This document shows positions 63,612 to 64,000 of a DNA stretch of 64,000 nt, piece by piece (position 1 is the first letter of the stretch; each line of letters starts with the position of its first letter). The DNA lies in contig OZ010800.1 in the NCBI GenBank assembly GCA_963932465.1, positions 37,562,352-37,626,351 on the forward strand. The letters run 5' to 3'. Source of the stretch: Maratus speciosus (lineage: Eukaryota; Arthropoda; Arachnida; Araneae; Salticidae). The translations under genes and the position numbers were made by a program. The notes beneath the pieces are model-generated. The model was not told the DNA's origin and ran no database searches. It worked only from the letters and a program-made list of their open reading frames with translations.

Positions 63612-63658
63612 TCCCCCCCCACCCCCCCCCCCCCCAAAAAAAAAAAATAAATAAATAC
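63612..63658. repeat. C-run, A-run and AAAT simple repeat
   Basis: Two C runs broken by one A, then an A run, then a short AAAT repeat. Confidence 0.85.
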
Positions 63659-63818
63659 ATAAATAAATATCCCTCGAAGATGATGACCTTTCATTGATTT
63701 TCCTGACTCGAAAATCGGTTGAAAACTGAAATTCGGAAAGATCTTTTGTCTTTATAGATAAATGAGAAACGCTATTCAATTTCTTAGTACTGCTGTAATA
63801 CATGCGAATTGGATGTTT

Positions 63819-63849
<31 letters not shown>

Positions 63850-63863
63850 AAATAAATAAATAA
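63819..63863. repeat. (AC)13 microsatellite followed by an AAAT repeat
   Basis: Thirteen AC dinucleotides (63,819-63,844), then AAATAAATAAATAAATAAA. The remaining bases to 64,000 show nothing recognisable. Confidence 0.9.
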
Positions 63864-64000
63864 ACTTCGAGAATGAGACAGAACGCTGTAACTTTGAATT
63901 TGAGTACAACCTTAAAGTATAATATATTGTACTTTCTGAAATATGTATTTTGATGAATGCTCATTCTACCAGAAATATTAACTTTAACTTTTAAATTTTG

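Noticed and set aside
63776..63964. Open frame containing alternating Val-Cys residues
   Set aside because: It is the AC microsatellite read on the minus strand.

Overview
The window is eukaryotic, non-coding and AT-rich. It has no intact gene that I can support. I read it as metazoan, probably arthropod. A chelicerate source is a weak guess, resting on one decayed transposase-like fragment that resembles predicted proteins I remember from spider and insect genomes.

Positions 1 to about 60,173 are one head-to-tail macrosatellite. It holds ten complete or nearly complete units plus a partial eleventh, with a basic period of about 5.4 kb. Each unit contains, in order: (1) a GTCC/GTCT-rich lead and a plus-oriented array of 7 to 13 subrepeats of about 141 or 152 bp; (2) a spacer of about 2.8 kb that carries old internal duplications and variable poly-A and poly-C tracts; (3) a short inverted arm of about 0.6 kb, homologous to the subrepeat side but on the opposite strand; (4) a T-rich centre of about 0.5 kb. 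The two arms and the centre together look like a foldback-type element frozen inside every unit. Consecutive units are nearly identical. They can still be sorted by diagnostic differences: spacer type A or B, centre type S or L, and subrepeat number. The sorting reveals multi-unit duplications and unequal crossovers.

Unit 10 (49,234 to 57,925) is exceptional. A 1.5 kb insert with a broken DDE-transposase-like coding region interrupts its spacer and is flanked by a 438 bp direct duplication of the spacer. Unit 10 also carries a long (about 1.7 kb) inverted arm that the other units lack, so 55.55 to 59.74 kb forms a giant inverted repeat.

Nearly every subrepeat carries a core such as CCACTAGGGGGCGCTG, which fits the published CTCF consensus, followed by a small palindrome. 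Binding is not shown. The array could be a CTCF-type macrosatellite in the sense of mammalian DXZ4, and this is the most interesting hypothesis here.

From 60,174 to 64,000 the array stops abruptly. The flank is single-copy-like AT-rich DNA with a GGAAC/GTTCC-rich segment, a tRNA-derived SINE with clear target-site duplications, a pogo/Tigger-like transposon end and several simple repeats. Many open frames exist across the array. I judge them to be by-products of a repeat period divisible by three and of homopolymer runs, not genes.
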